From assembly GCA_019694515.1 (NCBI GenBank), contig JAIBBU010000005.1, forward strand, positions 1 through 64,000: a DNA stretch of 64,000 nucleotides, written 5' to 3'. Source of the DNA: Oligoflexia bacterium (lineage in GTDB: Bacteria; Bdellovibrionota_C; UBA2361; JBGSMV01). This document shows, one piece after another, positions 16,205-25,450 of this stretch. The notes under the pieces are model-generated. The model worked only from the letters and a program-made list of their open reading frames with translations, ran no database searches and was not told the origin of the DNA. The translations under genes were made by a program, and so were the position numbers. The first letter of the stretch is position 1; each line of letters opens with the position of its first letter.

Positions 16205-18034
16205 CTATCTAACTACAAACTCTTGACGCAAGTTGCGCTGGGAAGTCGTGGTGCCGTCCTTAACATAATAAGAAACTGTATATTTTCCGGCTTGAAGCTT
16301 CCCGAGGTAAAGCCGGGTGCGGTTAGTTGAACCCGTGCGGAACGTGCGGCCTTTGTATTTAATACGATAATAATAGGTAACGCAGCTGAAGTCCCCCGGG
16401 AAATATAAAGTTGCTCGCCGCGATTTGGGAAGCTCAATGCCGGCGGAGCGCGGTACGGAGCTGGAAACCGGCTGGAGACAATCGAGGCAACCATTACCGT
16501 CCAGATCAGAATCGTCTGAGACGCAGCCGCAGATTCCGGGTTCAGTCTTTCCAGGATTACTGTCGCACTCGTCATTGCAGTCGGCAGTGCCGTCGGTGTC
16601 AGTATCGGTATCGGCGGTGCCGCAGCCGCACTGTCCGGCCACTGTCTTGAGCGGGTCGTCACCGCAATCTTCGCTGCAGTTCAGGGTGCTGTCTGAATCG
16701 GAGTCGGTGGTGGCGGTGAGTGAGAGCAGACATTCCAGATTGATACGGAACGCGTCGGCGACCTGATTACTATCGGCGCTCACCAGGTTTGTCGCTGCGG
16801 ATACCAAGGCGGCGTGGGTAGCGTCATTCGAGAGAGCGGCGATCGTAGTTGCGCCGTTAACCTGTCCGCTGCCGCTCTTTACGCTTATACGGGTGGTTTC
16901 TGTGGAGGTGCGATCACGGACAAAAGCGTCGGCAGCCTGGTTATCGTCGCCCGTCACCAGATCTTCATCCAGGCTAATGAATGCTACGTAACGGCCGTCA
17001 CCGCTAATCGTCGCTCCATCAGAGGAGGCGCTCGCTTGAGTTTCTGAGCTGCTAACGCTAATTCGGTCGGTTGAAGCACCAGAGATATTACGGACGAAAA
17101 CATCGCGCACCCCGTTGGTGTCCCCGCTGACCAGGTCCGTGGCATCTGAACTGAATGCGATCAGATTGCCGCTATCGCTAATGGCAGGGCTGAAGGAGTC
17201 CCCGTCCGAGTTTGCGTCACTGCTGTCAACGCTGACCCGAACAGTTGTATTCCCGATGGTGTTTCGAAGGAAAATATCCGTTTTGGCGTTGGTATCTGCA
17301 CTTACCAAATTCGCGGCGCTGGAAGCAAAGGCTACATAGTGCCCATCCGAGCTAATCGTGGGAGCGGAGGATTCACCATCACCTTCGACGCCGGCGGTTG
17401 ACACGCTGAGCCGCGTGATGGTCCCGGAGCCGGTGGCATACAGGAAAACGTCGGCGACGTCGTTGCTATCGCCCGCAACTAGGTTTGTGGCGCTTGAGAC
17501 GAAGGTAATATAAAGCCCGTCAGCTGAGATTTTAGGCTGTGACGAGTCGCCATCGGCATCCACACCGCCAGAGGCTTCGCTAACGCGGATAATATCACCG
17601 CTGTTCTTGTCGAACAGGAAGATGTCGGAGTGGCCTCCATCATCGCCGCTTACTAGATCTGAGGCGCTTGAGCTGAAGACTGTGTACCGGCCGTCCGAGC
17701 TGATCGAGGGCTGATCGGAGGCGCCGTCCCCTGTGCTCGAAGAGCTCCCCGCCTTATGGGAGATTAGAGTGATCGTGACGGTGCTCCCGCTAATTGAGTG
17801 CAGAAACACATCGCTTGCATCATTGCTGTCGGACGAGCTGCCGGCGATCAGGTTTGAGCTGGTGACAAAGGCGGTGTAGGTCCCATCACCGGAGATCGCC
17901 GTGCCGGTGGCGGCCTGATTCGAGGCTGTGCCGTTCGATTTAATGCTGACTTTTCGAATCTCGTTGAATTCCGCCTGGGCGCTGAATCCCAGCAGGCCGA
18001 GTGTCGCAAATAGCAGTGCCGCTCTCTTGATCAT
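16205..18034 (-). CDS. Secreted PD40/WD40-like propeller protein with TSP3-like calcium repeats
   Basis: A signal peptide (MIKRAALLFATLGLLGFSAQA) is followed by about seven tandem repeats of roughly 55 residues, each with SxDGxYxxFxSxAxxLVxxDxN and a DVFL/DIFL edge, i.e. TolB/PD40-type propeller blades. Then comes a Cys/Asp-rich stretch with alternating DTDTD and CGCG or CNDEC units, as in thrombospondin type 3 calcium-binding repeats, and a C-terminal beta domain of about 80 residues that could be an outer-membrane sorting or carbohydrate-binding region. AAGGATTG lies 5-6 nt before the ATG. The role is unknown; such proteins are frequent in predatory or surface-active deltaproteobacteria. 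Confidence 0.8.
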   Translation of the reverse strand: MIKRAALLFATLGLLGFSAQAEFNEIRKVSIKSNGTASNQAATGTAISGDGTYTAFVTSSNLIAGSSSDSNDASDVFLHSISGSTVTITLISHKAGSSSSTGDGASDQPSISSDGRYTVFSSSASDLVSGDDGGHSDIFLFDKNSGDIIRVSEASGGVDADGDSSQPKISADGLYITFVSSATNLVAGDSNDVADVFLYATGSGTITRLSVSTAGVEGDGESSAPTISSDGHYVAFASSAANLVSADTNAKTDIFLRNTIGNTTVRVSVDSSDANSDGDSFSPAISDSGNLIAFSSDATDLVSGDTNGVRDVFVRNISGASTDRISVSSSETQASASSDGATISGDGRYVAFISLDEDLVTGDDNQAADAFVRDRTSTETTRISVKSGSGQVNGATTIAALSNDATHAALVSAATNLVSADSNQVADAFRINLECLLSLTATTDSDSDSTLNCSEDCGDDPLKTVAGQCGCGTADTDTDTDGTADCNDECDSNPGKTEPGICGCVSDDSDLDGNGCLDCLQPVSSSVPRSAGIELPKSRRATLYFPGDFSCVTYYYRIKYKGRTFRTGSTNRTRLYLGKLQAGKYTVSYYVKDGTTTSQRNLRQEFVVR

Positions 18035-18237
18035 TTCAATCCTTCACGCAAAAAAACCGCGATTACATCCGAGTTGCCCGACACCACCAGCGCAGCGGGC
18101 AGATAATAGCTAGGGATACACTGAATAAGTGCATTCCGGAAAGCGCTACCTGAAGCGCTGTCTCACCGCCGATTTCTGCAGCGTTTTAACAGGCGCGCCT
18201 TAACTCAGCTTGGATGGTCTCAGATCTGGATTGAGTT

Positions 18238-18253
18238 CGGCAAGGCACTTGCA
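18238..18253 (+). promoter_or_regulatory. Candidate sigma-54 promoter for the flagellar operon
   Basis: CGGCAAGGCACTTGCA keeps the exact GG-N10-GC spacing of sigma-54 promoters and the whole TTGCA -12 element, with two mismatches in TGGCAC. It lies about 185 nt before the first gene of the flagellar block, in the 403-nt gap 18035-18437, which otherwise holds no gene. Single-site matches of this kind can arise by chance. Confidence 0.4.
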
Positions 18254-18437
18254 ACCTGTACTTATCTTAAGAATCTCTGCGCGGAATTAGCCGGAAAGAT
18301 CAGGCAGTTAGATCTAGCGGCGACGACCGTAGCGACAAAAGGCTGACCGTACGCTGTCGAACTGTTGACAGTACCGTGATGCCTGGTTGGAGCAAAGCAA
18401 ACGCGGTCTCAAGGGCCGGCAAGGGTTGGAGAACAGG

Positions 18438-19373
18438 ATGCCGTATATGGAACAAATCGAAATCATCAAGTTGGCGATCGATGTGACGCTTGCGTTTTCG
18501 CTGGGCTACCTATGCCTTAGGCTGCTTAGGAATCCCTCGCCAATCAGCACCTCGCGCGAGCTGCAGCACCTCGAAGGGTCTTTGCGCAGCCTGATTGATG
18601 AAGCTACCCGCTCGGGCCGGGCGCTCAATGATCAGCTGGTGCGCAGGCAAACCGATATGGAGCGCTTGCTTAGCGAAATGAGCGCCTCCGAGTCGCGCAT
18701 CAATCGCACCGTCGCGGCAGCCAACGAACGGCGCGCGGCACTCGAAACTGAACCGGCTCGGCCGGCACGCGGTCAAGCCACCGAAATCGAACATGCAGAA
18801 TACACCACTCCCGCAAGAGTACCGGCGGAACCGATCTGGGCGGTTGCTCCCGTGACGCATCAAGCCCCTGAGCCTCCAAGTTTCAGGGCAGCACCGTCCA
18901 ACGAAAGGCATGTAGAGCAGCCGACTCCGGCTGCCGTGAAACCTCGCAGCGCTAAGCGCCAAGTAAATATTTATGGAGAGGAAATTAACGAGGCGACGGA
19001 GCCGGAGGTTATTCCGGCGGCGCCTGCGCCGCGCGGACTGCGCAGCCAGATCGAGAAGGAGCGGGTGTATGGAGCTGAATCCGATCCGAAGCGTGGCATA
19101 CAGGATATCTATAGCGCCGCTGAGGAAATGCTGAAGGCCGGTGAAAGTCTGCACAAGATCGCCGCAGTCACTAACCTCCCGGCTGAAGATTTACAGATGC
19201 TGGCGCAGGTCGTGCGCCGCGAGCAGAGCGTTAATGCCGCCAGCAACAAAGCCCGGGCTAATGCACCGATCGAGGTGATCGAGGAGCCGCCAGCGCCGGT
19301 GCGTGGGGCCCCCGCCGACCCGCGCTTAGGAGTATTGGGAAGCGGCATCAAACGCCAAGTTGAAGTGCTTTAG
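18438..19373 (+). CDS. Membrane-anchored coiled-coil protein, DUF2802-like tail, head of flagellar operon
   Basis: The 311-residue protein starts with one membrane helix (about residues 8-28), then a coiled coil (ELQHLEGSLRSLIDEATR onwards to about 100), a long disordered Pro/Ala/Glu region, and a C-terminal helical module (IYSAAEEMLKAGESLHKIAAVTNLPAEDL) that resembles DUF2802-type tails found next to flagellar genes. Start at 18438 is supported by GGAG 6 nt upstream; an in-frame ATG at 18387 lacks one. flgF follows after 8 nt, so it is probably a flagellar accessory protein. Confidence 0.65.
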   Translation: MPYMEQIEIIKLAIDVTLAFSLGYLCLRLLRNPSPISTSRELQHLEGSLRSLIDEATRSGRALNDQLVRRQTDMERLLSEMSASESRINRTVAAANERRAALETEPARPARGQATEIEHAEYTTPARVPAEPIWAVAPVTHQAPEPPSFRAAPSNERHVEQPTPAAVKPRSAKRQVNIYGEEINEATEPEVIPAAPAPRGLRSQIEKERVYGAESDPKRGIQDIYSAAEEMLKAGESLHKIAAVTNLPAEDLQMLAQVVRREQSVNAASNKARANAPIEVIEEPPAPVRGAPADPRLGVLGSGIKRQVEVL

Positions 19374-19381
19374 GAGCAAGG

Positions 19382-20146
19382 ATGGAACGAGGAAGCTATA
19401 CAGCAGCATCCGGCGGGTTCTACCAGATGCGCAAGCTTGAGGTTGTGAACAACAACCTCGCCAACGTTAATACTGCCGGCTTCAAAAAGCAGATGTTAGT
19501 CGGGGATGTTCAAACATTCGATCAGACACTGGCGAGTGCGGTGGCCAAGAACGATCCCTACGCCAAGAAAGATCACGAACGCTCTCCGGGCGTGATGAAT
19601 GTGCGTACAGCAACGGACTTCACCCCAGGACCGATCAAAAACACGGGCAACCCCTTGGATGCGGCGCTGCGCCATCCTAACGATTTTTTTGTAGTGGAAA
19701 CCGCTGACGGCGAACAGTACACGCGGGCTGGAAATTTTACCCTTAACGAAGGTGGCGATCTTGTGACCCAGGATGGCTCACGAGTGCTGGGTGATGGTGG
19801 TCCGATCTCAGTTAATGGCGCGAATGTCACCATTACTCCGGACGGCGGGGTTAGAGCAAATGGCAACGCGGCCGGCAGACTCCGGGTGGTGCGCTTCGAG
19901 GATCCTTCGACCTTGGAACGGACCGGCGACACACGCTTTAAGCTGGGGGCGGGGCAGGCGGCACCTACGCAGGTAGACGCCGAGGTAGAACCGGAGGCGC
20001 TTGAGATGTCCAACGTCACCGCCGTCAGCAGCATGATCGATTTAATCACGGCCAATCGCGCTTTCGATATGTACACCCGATCGGCGCGTTCGATCGATGA
20101 AATGAACCAAATGGCGATCGGTCAGGTCGGCCGTAGGAGAGGATAG
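19382..20146 (+). CDS. flgF: Flagellar basal-body rod protein FlgF
   Basis: Rod protein of the flagellar axial family. The 254-residue product has the N-terminal axial motif [15 protein letters not shown] at about 25-40, the internal ARxYTRAGNFTLNEGGDLVTQDG-like segment around 118-140, and the C-terminal helix with EMSNVTAVSSMIDLITANRAFDMY. Its rod-family sequence plus position directly before flgG supports FlgF. AGGAG sits about 6 nt before the ATG, overlapping the previous stop. Confidence 0.93.
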   Translation: MERGSYTAASGGFYQMRKLEVVNNNLANVNTAGFKKQMLVGDVQTFDQTLASAVAKNDPYAKKDHERSPGVMNVRTATDFTPGPIKNTGNPLDAALRHPNDFFVVETADGEQYTRAGNFTLNEGGDLVTQDGSRVLGDGGPISVNGANVTITPDGGVRANGNAAGRLRVVRFEDPSTLERTGDTRFKLGAGQAAPTQVDAEVEPEALEMSNVTAVSSMIDLITANRAFDMYTRSARSIDEMNQMAIGQVGRRRG

Positions 20147-20171
20147 CAAGCTTTAGCACCGGGAGAATTAT

Positions 20172-20960
20172 ATGATTCGAGCTCTATATACCGCCGCCAC
20201 CGGCATGAATGCTCAGGAAACGAATATCGATGTCATTTCCAACAACTTGGCGAACGTTAACACCACAGGCTTTAAAAAGAGCCGTGCTGATTTCCAAGAT
20301 CTCTTCTATCAGTATGTGGTAGAGCCCGGAGCGCCGACATCAGCAACCACGAATAATCCATCCGGGGTACAGATCGGGTTGGGTGTTAAGACCGCTTCAG
20401 TACAAAAAATCTTCGCTCAGGGAGATCTGACATCCACCGGCAACCAGCTAGATCTAGCGATTGAGGGCGACGGCTTTTTCCAGGTCACCCTGCCGGATGG
20501 ATCGACCTCTTACAGCCGAGCTGGAACTTTTCGGCTGGACGATACCGGACAAATTGTAACACCTGACGGCTATGCTGTGTCCCCTGGAATAACCGTTCCG
20601 CCGGACGCGCTATCCGTGAGCATTGGGCAGGATGGTACGGTCAGCGTTCGGCAACCCGGATCAGCTACCGCTACGGATGTGGGACAACTTACAGGAGTAC
20701 GGTTTCCGAATAACGCCGGGCTGCGAGCCACCGGTCGCAATCTATATGAGGAGACCTCGTCTTCCGGTGCTCCGGTTTCCGGGGTGTTTGGTGAAAACGG
20801 CTTCGGCAGAGTTTCACAAGGTTTCTTGGAAACCAGCAACGTCAGTGTAGTGGGCGAAGTTGTAGGCTTGATCACGGCGCAGCGCGCGTATGAAGCGTCG
20901 TCCAAAGGCATATCTACCGCCGACGAAATGTTGGGACAGGCAATTAATCTGAAGAGATAG
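20172..20960 (+). CDS. flgG: Flagellar distal rod protein FlgG
   Basis: FlgG forms the distal rod crossing the periplasm. The 262-residue protein begins [21 protein letters not shown], has [21 protein letters not shown], the typical [29 protein letters not shown] core, and ends with [24 protein letters not shown]. Length (about 260) is exactly that of the family. GGAG lies about 8 nt upstream of the ATG; flgA follows after 2 nt. Confidence 0.96.
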   Translation: MIRALYTAATGMNAQETNIDVISNNLANVNTTGFKKSRADFQDLFYQYVVEPGAPTSATTNNPSGVQIGLGVKTASVQKIFAQGDLTSTGNQLDLAIEGDGFFQVTLPDGSTSYSRAGTFRLDDTGQIVTPDGYAVSPGITVPPDALSVSIGQDGTVSVRQPGSATATDVGQLTGVRFPNNAGLRATGRNLYEETSSSGAPVSGVFGENGFGRVSQGFLETSNVSVVGEVVGLITAQRAYEASSKGISTADEMLGQAINLKR

Positions 20961-20962
20961 GT

Positions 20963-21922
20963 ATGAGACAGATTAGTCTAATTCTCCTCGTCTTAGCGCT
21001 TACTGGTTCGGCAGCATATGCCGGGGGCCAGAAGGTCCGTGTAGTGGGAAGAGATGAAAGTACCGTGACTACCGACGCGATTCGTCTCTCCGACATCGCC
21101 GATGTTTATCCGATGGAAGACGGCAACGATGAGGCCGTGATCGGGCTGAAGCGTCTGCTGTTGGCGTCTAGTCCGGCGCCGGGCGAGGTCAGTACAATTA
21201 CGGCTGCGCAGACCCTGGAGCGCATGCGCACTCAGGGCATCCGGTTAGAGCAGATTGGATATGCGCTTCCGCGCCTAATGCGGGTCAAGCGCGCCGCTCG
21301 GCCGCTCAATGAGGATGAGATTAGAAATGCGCTGCTTCAGTTTCTGAGCAGTCGCACGCGCGATGTCACCCTTAAAGCGCTCTATCTGAAAGAACATCCG
21401 CAAGTTGCGCCGGGCGATGTAAGCTTTGATGTACGGCCTTTTGATACGGGGCGCTCTGCCAGGCAGGGCTTTAATGTCACAGCCCGAGTAGCCGGGGCTC
21501 CGGAAGTGCGATTTGATCTCGAGGCGGACGTTGATGAGTGGCGCGAAGTGCCTGTTGCCAGCCGTTCGATTTCCCGAGGCAGCAAGATCGAGACGGGCGA
21601 TATCATGATGGCGCGGCTCAATTTGGGCACGCTCGCACGCGATGCAGCGCTAGATGAAAATCAGATCTTAGGAAAAGAGATCAATCATGATCTGGATTAC
21701 GGCGAAGCCTTTACTCACAGCAAGCTGGTAATTCCGCCCATTATTCAGGCGGGGAGCAAAGTCACGGTGATTTACCGGAGCAAGCTCTTCGAGGCCAGCG
21801 CTACCGGCACGGCGATGGAAGCAGGAATGCCCGGCCAGAATATTCGAGTGCGCAATGATAGTTCAAAAAAAATTGTAACAGGCACGGCGCTTGAGCCGGG
21901 ACTGGTGGAGATACGACCATGA
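20963..21922 (+). CDS. flgA: Flagellar P-ring assembly chaperone FlgA
   Basis: FlgA is a periplasmic chaperone for P-ring (FlgI) polymerisation. The 319-residue protein has a signal peptide (LILLVLALTGSAAYAGG) and a C-terminal SAF-type beta-clip domain with VASRSISRGSKIETGDI, then ILGKEINHDLDYGEAFTHSKLV and the final VTVIYRS...GQNIRVRN segment. It overlaps flgH by the ATGA quartet, so the two are translationally coupled. Confidence 0.92.
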   Translation: MRQISLILLVLALTGSAAYAGGQKVRVVGRDESTVTTDAIRLSDIADVYPMEDGNDEAVIGLKRLLLASSPAPGEVSTITAAQTLERMRTQGIRLEQIGYALPRLMRVKRAARPLNEDEIRNALLQFLSSRTRDVTLKALYLKEHPQVAPGDVSFDVRPFDTGRSARQGFNVTARVAGAPEVRFDLEADVDEWREVPVASRSISRGSKIETGDIMMARLNLGTLARDAALDENQILGKEINHDLDYGEAFTHSKLVIPPIIQAGSKVTVIYRSKLFEASATGTAMEAGMPGQNIRVRNDSSKKIVTGTALEPGLVEIRP

Positions 21923-22899
21923 CAAGATGGGTAAAACACTTGCTTTTGATCGTCGGGGTTTGCGCTCCGGGATGTGTTCCGAACGAACCGGGGCCGCGTG
22001 TAATTCCGGCGCTCGAATATTCTAAGCGCATCAAGGCGCAGGTTGCAGCAGCGCCTGCGGCGCCAATCACCGCAGTCGCGGCAAATAGTTCGGTGCATAG
22101 CGGCTTTGCCTCGCCGGCCGCATACGCTGAGCCGCAAAAGGCGCAGCTCAGGCTGGTCAGCGACGCGCTGCCGCCCGACGCCGAGGCCCCGGCGGTGCCA
22201 CAGATATTGAACGATCAGGCGGCGGCCGATTCTCAAGAGCCGGCAGATCCGGGATACAAGGAGTTTCGAAGCTCCGATCCCAATATCCGCGACTATAACG
22301 GCCCGCTCAGCCTCGGCGACCCGGGCGTAACTTCTTCGCTCTGGCGCGAGAGCCGCTCCGGCAATGAACTTTTTCGAGACGATCGTGCCTGGCAGCCGAT
22401 GGACCTGATCACGATCGTGGTTTCAGAAAACTCCGAGGGCAAAAAGGAAGCTGATACAGATGTGAAGTCGTCGTCAAGTTTGCTGGCTGGAATCTCAAAT
22501 TTCTTGGGCTTAGAAGGGGATAAGCGTCTGAAGGAGGGCAATCCCAACAATATCAATCTCGAAAATCTGGTGAAAGCCACTTCTGAAACCAAATTCAAAG
22601 GCGAAGGCGAGACCACCCGTAAGGACAGCTTGAAGGCCCGGATCTCGGCGATGGTGGTTGAAGTGCTGCCCTCGGGAATTCTCAGGATCGAAGGGGAACG
22701 GATCATCTCGGTTAACTCCGAGGAGCAGATTATGGCGATCTCCGGATTAGTTAGAAATCGCGATATCAACTCGGATAACGAAGTTGATTCATCGAAGATC
22801 GCGAACTTAAGGGTAGATTATTTCGGCCGCGGCACGGTGGATGATGTAAACCACGGTGGTTGGATGGGCCGATTGGTGCGTAAGTACTGGCCGTTCTAA
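21919..22899 (+). CDS. flgH: Flagellar L-ring lipoprotein FlgH
   Basis: FlgH forms the outer-membrane L-ring. The 326-residue product has a signal sequence ending in a lipobox (CAPGC, Cys19 as the lipidated residue), a Pro/Ala-rich spacer of about 100 residues that makes it longer than usual, and the conserved core: SLWRESRSGNELFRDDRAWQPMDLITIVVSE, then FKGEGETTRKDSLKARISAMVVEVLPSG, EQIMAISGLVRNRDI and KIANLRVDYFGRGTVDD. Presence of FlgH means a lipopolysaccharide-type outer membrane. Confidence 0.94.
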   Translation: MTRWVKHLLLIVGVCAPGCVPNEPGPRVIPALEYSKRIKAQVAAAPAAPITAVAANSSVHSGFASPAAYAEPQKAQLRLVSDALPPDAEAPAVPQILNDQAAADSQEPADPGYKEFRSSDPNIRDYNGPLSLGDPGVTSSLWRESRSGNELFRDDRAWQPMDLITIVVSENSEGKKEADTDVKSSSSLLAGISNFLGLEGDKRLKEGNPNNINLENLVKATSETKFKGEGETTRKDSLKARISAMVVEVLPSGILRIEGERIISVNSEEQIMAISGLVRNRDINSDNEVDSSKIANLRVDYFGRGTVDDVNHGGWMGRLVRKYWPF

Positions 22900-22913
22900 A
22901 TAGAGGAAGGCGC

Positions 22914-24023
22914 ATGTTTAATTTTAGAAGAACCTTTTTACTGCTGAGCTTGATGCTGCTCCTGCCGCATCCAGCACACGCGGCGCGGATTAAAGATATC
23001 GCTGACGTGGAAGGGGTGCGGGGCAATCAACTCTTCGGTTTCGGCATCGTGGTGGGTCTGAACGGCACGGGCGATGGAAACGGGGCGCAATTCACCACTA
23101 AAGGCATGTCCAATCTATTAGATAAGCTCGGGATCCGGCTTAATCCGCAGGATATCAAGAGCAAGAATATCGCCTCTGTAATGGTGACCTCGACTTTGCC
23201 GGCCTTTGTGCGGCCAGGATCGAAGCTTGATATCCTGGTTTCGGCGATCGGAGATGCCAAGAGCTTGCAGGGCGGAACGCTGCTCTTTACACCGCTAAAG
23301 GGTGCGGACGGCAACACCTATGCGGTGGCGCAGGGTAGTTTGACGGTGGGCGGATTCAGCGTTGAAGGGGGTGGCGGAGACTCTGCCCAAAAAAATCACC
23401 CCACGGTAGCTACGATTGCGCTTGGTGCGTCAGTGGAGCGCGCTATCCCATTCGATCTTTTTCAATCACAGCGCGTGCGAATAGTTCTGAGGGAGCCTGA
23501 TTTCTCCACGGTGACCAACATGGTGAGCCGCATCAATGCGGAAGTAGGTCGGCCGCTGGCGGTAGCCGTTGATGGAGCTTCAGTAGAGGTGGCGATCGTC
23601 GAGCAGGCCCTGCGTGATCCGGTTGGATTTCTCTCGCGCGTCGAAAATATTCAGGTCGATCCCGATACCTCAGCTCGGGTCGTGGTGAATGAACGCACCG
23701 GCACTGTGATCATGGGCGGTAACGTCTCCATCAGTCAGGTGGCATTGGCCCACGGTAATTTGAATATCGCGATTCGCACTGAAACGCAGGTCTCGCAGCC
23801 GGGAGCGCTGGCGGAGCGCGGAAACACAGCCGTGGTGACGAATGATGATGTGACGGTGGGTGAAGAGCAGGGCGGATTCAATATTATCGGCGGGCAGGCC
23901 GTGACTCTGAATCACCTGGTTGATGCATTAAACGCGCTTGGGGCGACTCCCCGCGATCTCATCAGCATCTTTATGGCCCTTAAGAAGGCCGGAGCTCTGC
24001 AGGCTGAACTAATTGTGATGTAG
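22914..24023 (+). CDS. flgI: Flagellar P-ring protein FlgI
   Basis: FlgI forms the periplasmic P-ring. The 369-residue protein has a signal peptide (LLLSLMLLLPHPAHAARIKDIADVEGVRGNQL), and the family hallmarks GFGIVVGLNGTGDG, KNIASVMVTSTLPAFVRPGSKLD, GGTLLFTPLKGADGNTYAVAQG, INERTGTVIMGGNVSISQVA-like VVNERTGTVIMG, and a C-terminus with VDALNALGATPRDLISIFMALKKAGALQAELIVM. Length is typical. Confidence 0.96.
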   Translation: MFNFRRTFLLLSLMLLLPHPAHAARIKDIADVEGVRGNQLFGFGIVVGLNGTGDGNGAQFTTKGMSNLLDKLGIRLNPQDIKSKNIASVMVTSTLPAFVRPGSKLDILVSAIGDAKSLQGGTLLFTPLKGADGNTYAVAQGSLTVGGFSVEGGGGDSAQKNHPTVATIALGASVERAIPFDLFQSQRVRIVLREPDFSTVTNMVSRINAEVGRPLAVAVDGASVEVAIVEQALRDPVGFLSRVENIQVDPDTSARVVVNERTGTVIMGGNVSISQVALAHGNLNIAIRTETQVSQPGALAERGNTAVVTNDDVTVGEEQGGFNIIGGQAVTLNHLVDALNALGATPRDLISIFMALKKAGALQAELIVM

Positions 24024-24037
24024 GGGAGGAGGCAGCT

Positions 24038-24382
24038 ATGGCGGACCTAAAGGTTGATGCACTGCTTGCCGGTCGGGCTGACACGCTGCTGGCAAATGCC
24101 GGAGCTTCCAAAGCTTTGGCGCTCGGTCCCAAAGCGGGACAGGCCGGCGGTACTGAGAAGGCCAAGGCCGAGCAGGCTGCGACTCAATTTGAAGCGCTTT
24201 TGCTGCAGCAGATGATGAAATCGATGTGGGCCACGGTGCCGCAAGATAAACTCATGGGCAGCGGCAATGAGGAGATGTATTACAGGGACATGCTTAGTGA
24301 AGCATTAGCTGATAACATATCGAAATATAAGAGTATTGGCGTTAAGGAAGTACTGCTCAAGGAATTTAATAAAGAAAAGTGA
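24038..24382 (+). CDS. flgJ: Rod-binding protein FlgJ (N-terminal domain only)
   Basis: The 114-residue protein corresponds to the rod-cap domain of FlgJ: EKAKAEQAATQFEALLLQQMMKSMW, then YYRDMLSEALADNISK. The peptidoglycan-hydrolase domain of enterobacterial FlgJ is absent, as in many deltaproteobacteria, so a separate muramidase must be elsewhere. GGGGAGGAGG precedes the ATG, giving a strong ribosome-binding site. Confidence 0.9.
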   Translation: MADLKVDALLAGRADTLLANAGASKALALGPKAGQAGGTEKAKAEQAATQFEALLLQQMMKSMWATVPQDKLMGSGNEEMYYRDMLSEALADNISKYKSIGVKEVLLKEFNKEK

Positions 24383-24390
24383 AGCCCCGG

Positions 24391-24438
24391 TGTTTTAGAA
24401 ACATCTAATCACTTGGGACGACTCTAAAACAGGGATGG
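24391..24438 (+). promoter_or_regulatory. flgM leader: long inverted repeat running into a CsrA-type GGA site on the ribosome-binding site
   Basis: TGTTTTAGA (24391-24399) and TCTAAAACA (24423-24431) are an exact 9-bp inverted repeat with a 23-nt loop. The right arm runs into ACAGGGATGG (24429-24438), which matches nine of ten bases of the CsrA consensus ACARGGAUGU and holds the ribosome-binding site GGGA, 6 nt before the flgM ATG. The structure could hide or present the site; a CsrA effect on flgM translation is inferred. Confidence 0.55.
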
Positions 24439-24441
24439 TCT

Positions 24442-24795
24442 ATGAAAGTGCCTCCAGGCGATTCATCGGATGCCGTAAAAAAATTACTACGCAATGACAG
24501 CAATAACGATGCGGTCAAGATTATGCGCGACACCAAGCCTCCCGGCTCACGGGCGGCTGCGCTGCCAGGCGAAGACAGCGTGGAGGTCACTAAGGTTGGG
24601 CGCTACTTAAGTTCCGAATTACAGCCCGAGAAGATTGAAGCAGCCAGTCGGGCCAATATCGAAAGATTAAAAGAGCTGATTGGAAGCGGTAATTACCGTC
24701 CGTCAGCCGATGAGATTGCTGCCAAACTCGCCGGACACATCGATGACGAGGTGGCGATCGGGAAGCTTGAAGGAATTCCTAAAGACGAAGATTAA
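24442..24795 (+). CDS. flgM: Anti-sigma-28 factor FlgM
   Basis: FlgM holds sigma-28 inactive until it is exported through the finished hook-basal body. The 117-residue protein has a disordered N-terminal half and the conserved C-terminal helices (EKIEAASRANIERLKELIGSGNYRPSADEIAAKLAGHI). It lies between flgJ and flgN, the usual order. No sigma-28 gene is in the window. Its leader carries a CsrA-type site. Confidence 0.9.
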   Translation: MKVPPGDSSDAVKKLLRNDSNNDAVKIMRDTKPPGSRAAALPGEDSVEVTKVGRYLSSELQPEKIEAASRANIERLKELIGSGNYRPSADEIAAKLAGHIDDEVAIGKLEGIPKDED

Positions 24796-24806
24796 GGGGG
24801 TCGAGC

Positions 24807-25352
24807 GTGACGCCTAAATCACGGCAGCAGGGTAATCACCCCATTCTAACTCGTGAACTGAAGAAGCTGCTGCAGGATGAATGTGCGCTTTATCAGGAGT
24901 ATTTGAAGCTTCTGGATCAAGAGCGCCAACTGATTAAAAACCTCCGACGCAACGAAGATACCACTCAGCTCGGCCTGTTGACCGCTAAGCGGCAGATTAT
25001 GACGGAGGAGATGCAGCAGAGCCACGTGCGCCGCCTGGATCTTTTGAATGAACTTCCGGAGGCGCAAAACTACACCCTTTCTCAGGTAATTTCCGCTAAT
25101 TTTCACCCCGTGGAGCTGATGGAGCTGATGCCCTTAGTTAAGAAATTGCGCGAGCTGATGCGGGCTTCGATGCAGCAGGGCTCCGAGTTCAATCAGGTCG
25201 TAAATTTCGCCTCTAATTTCCTTAATGGCATGGTCTCGATTATCAGCACGGCCTCTCAAAGTGTCGTGCGCTGCTACAATAAGTTGGGGGGCATGCGCGA
25301 AATGTATCATCCCTCCACCTCGCGTGCAGAACGAGTGCTGCGCAAAGTCTAA
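24807..25352 (+). CDS. flgN: Flagellar export chaperone FlgN-like
   Basis: FlgN binds FlgK and FlgL before export. The 181-residue protein is nearly all helical (LKKLLQDECALYQEYLKLLDQERQLIKNLRRNED at the start), as expected, and sits exactly between flgM and flgK. Sequence conservation in this family is low, so the call rests on fold and position. The start is GTG with GGGGG about 6 nt upstream. Confidence 0.8.
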   Translation: MTPKSRQQGNHPILTRELKKLLQDECALYQEYLKLLDQERQLIKNLRRNEDTTQLGLLTAKRQIMTEEMQQSHVRRLDLLNELPEAQNYTLSQVISANFHPVELMELMPLVKKLRELMRASMQQGSEFNQVVNFASNFLNGMVSIISTASQSVVRCYNKLGGMREMYHPSTSRAERVLRKV

Positions 25353-25450
25353 ATCGCGGCAGTTCTCCCCGTTCAGCCCAAGTTACGCCGATCGAGCACA
25401 TCTCTTGCACTAGTTGATCCTGCCTTCGAAGTTTCAGCAAGTTGCGGCCC

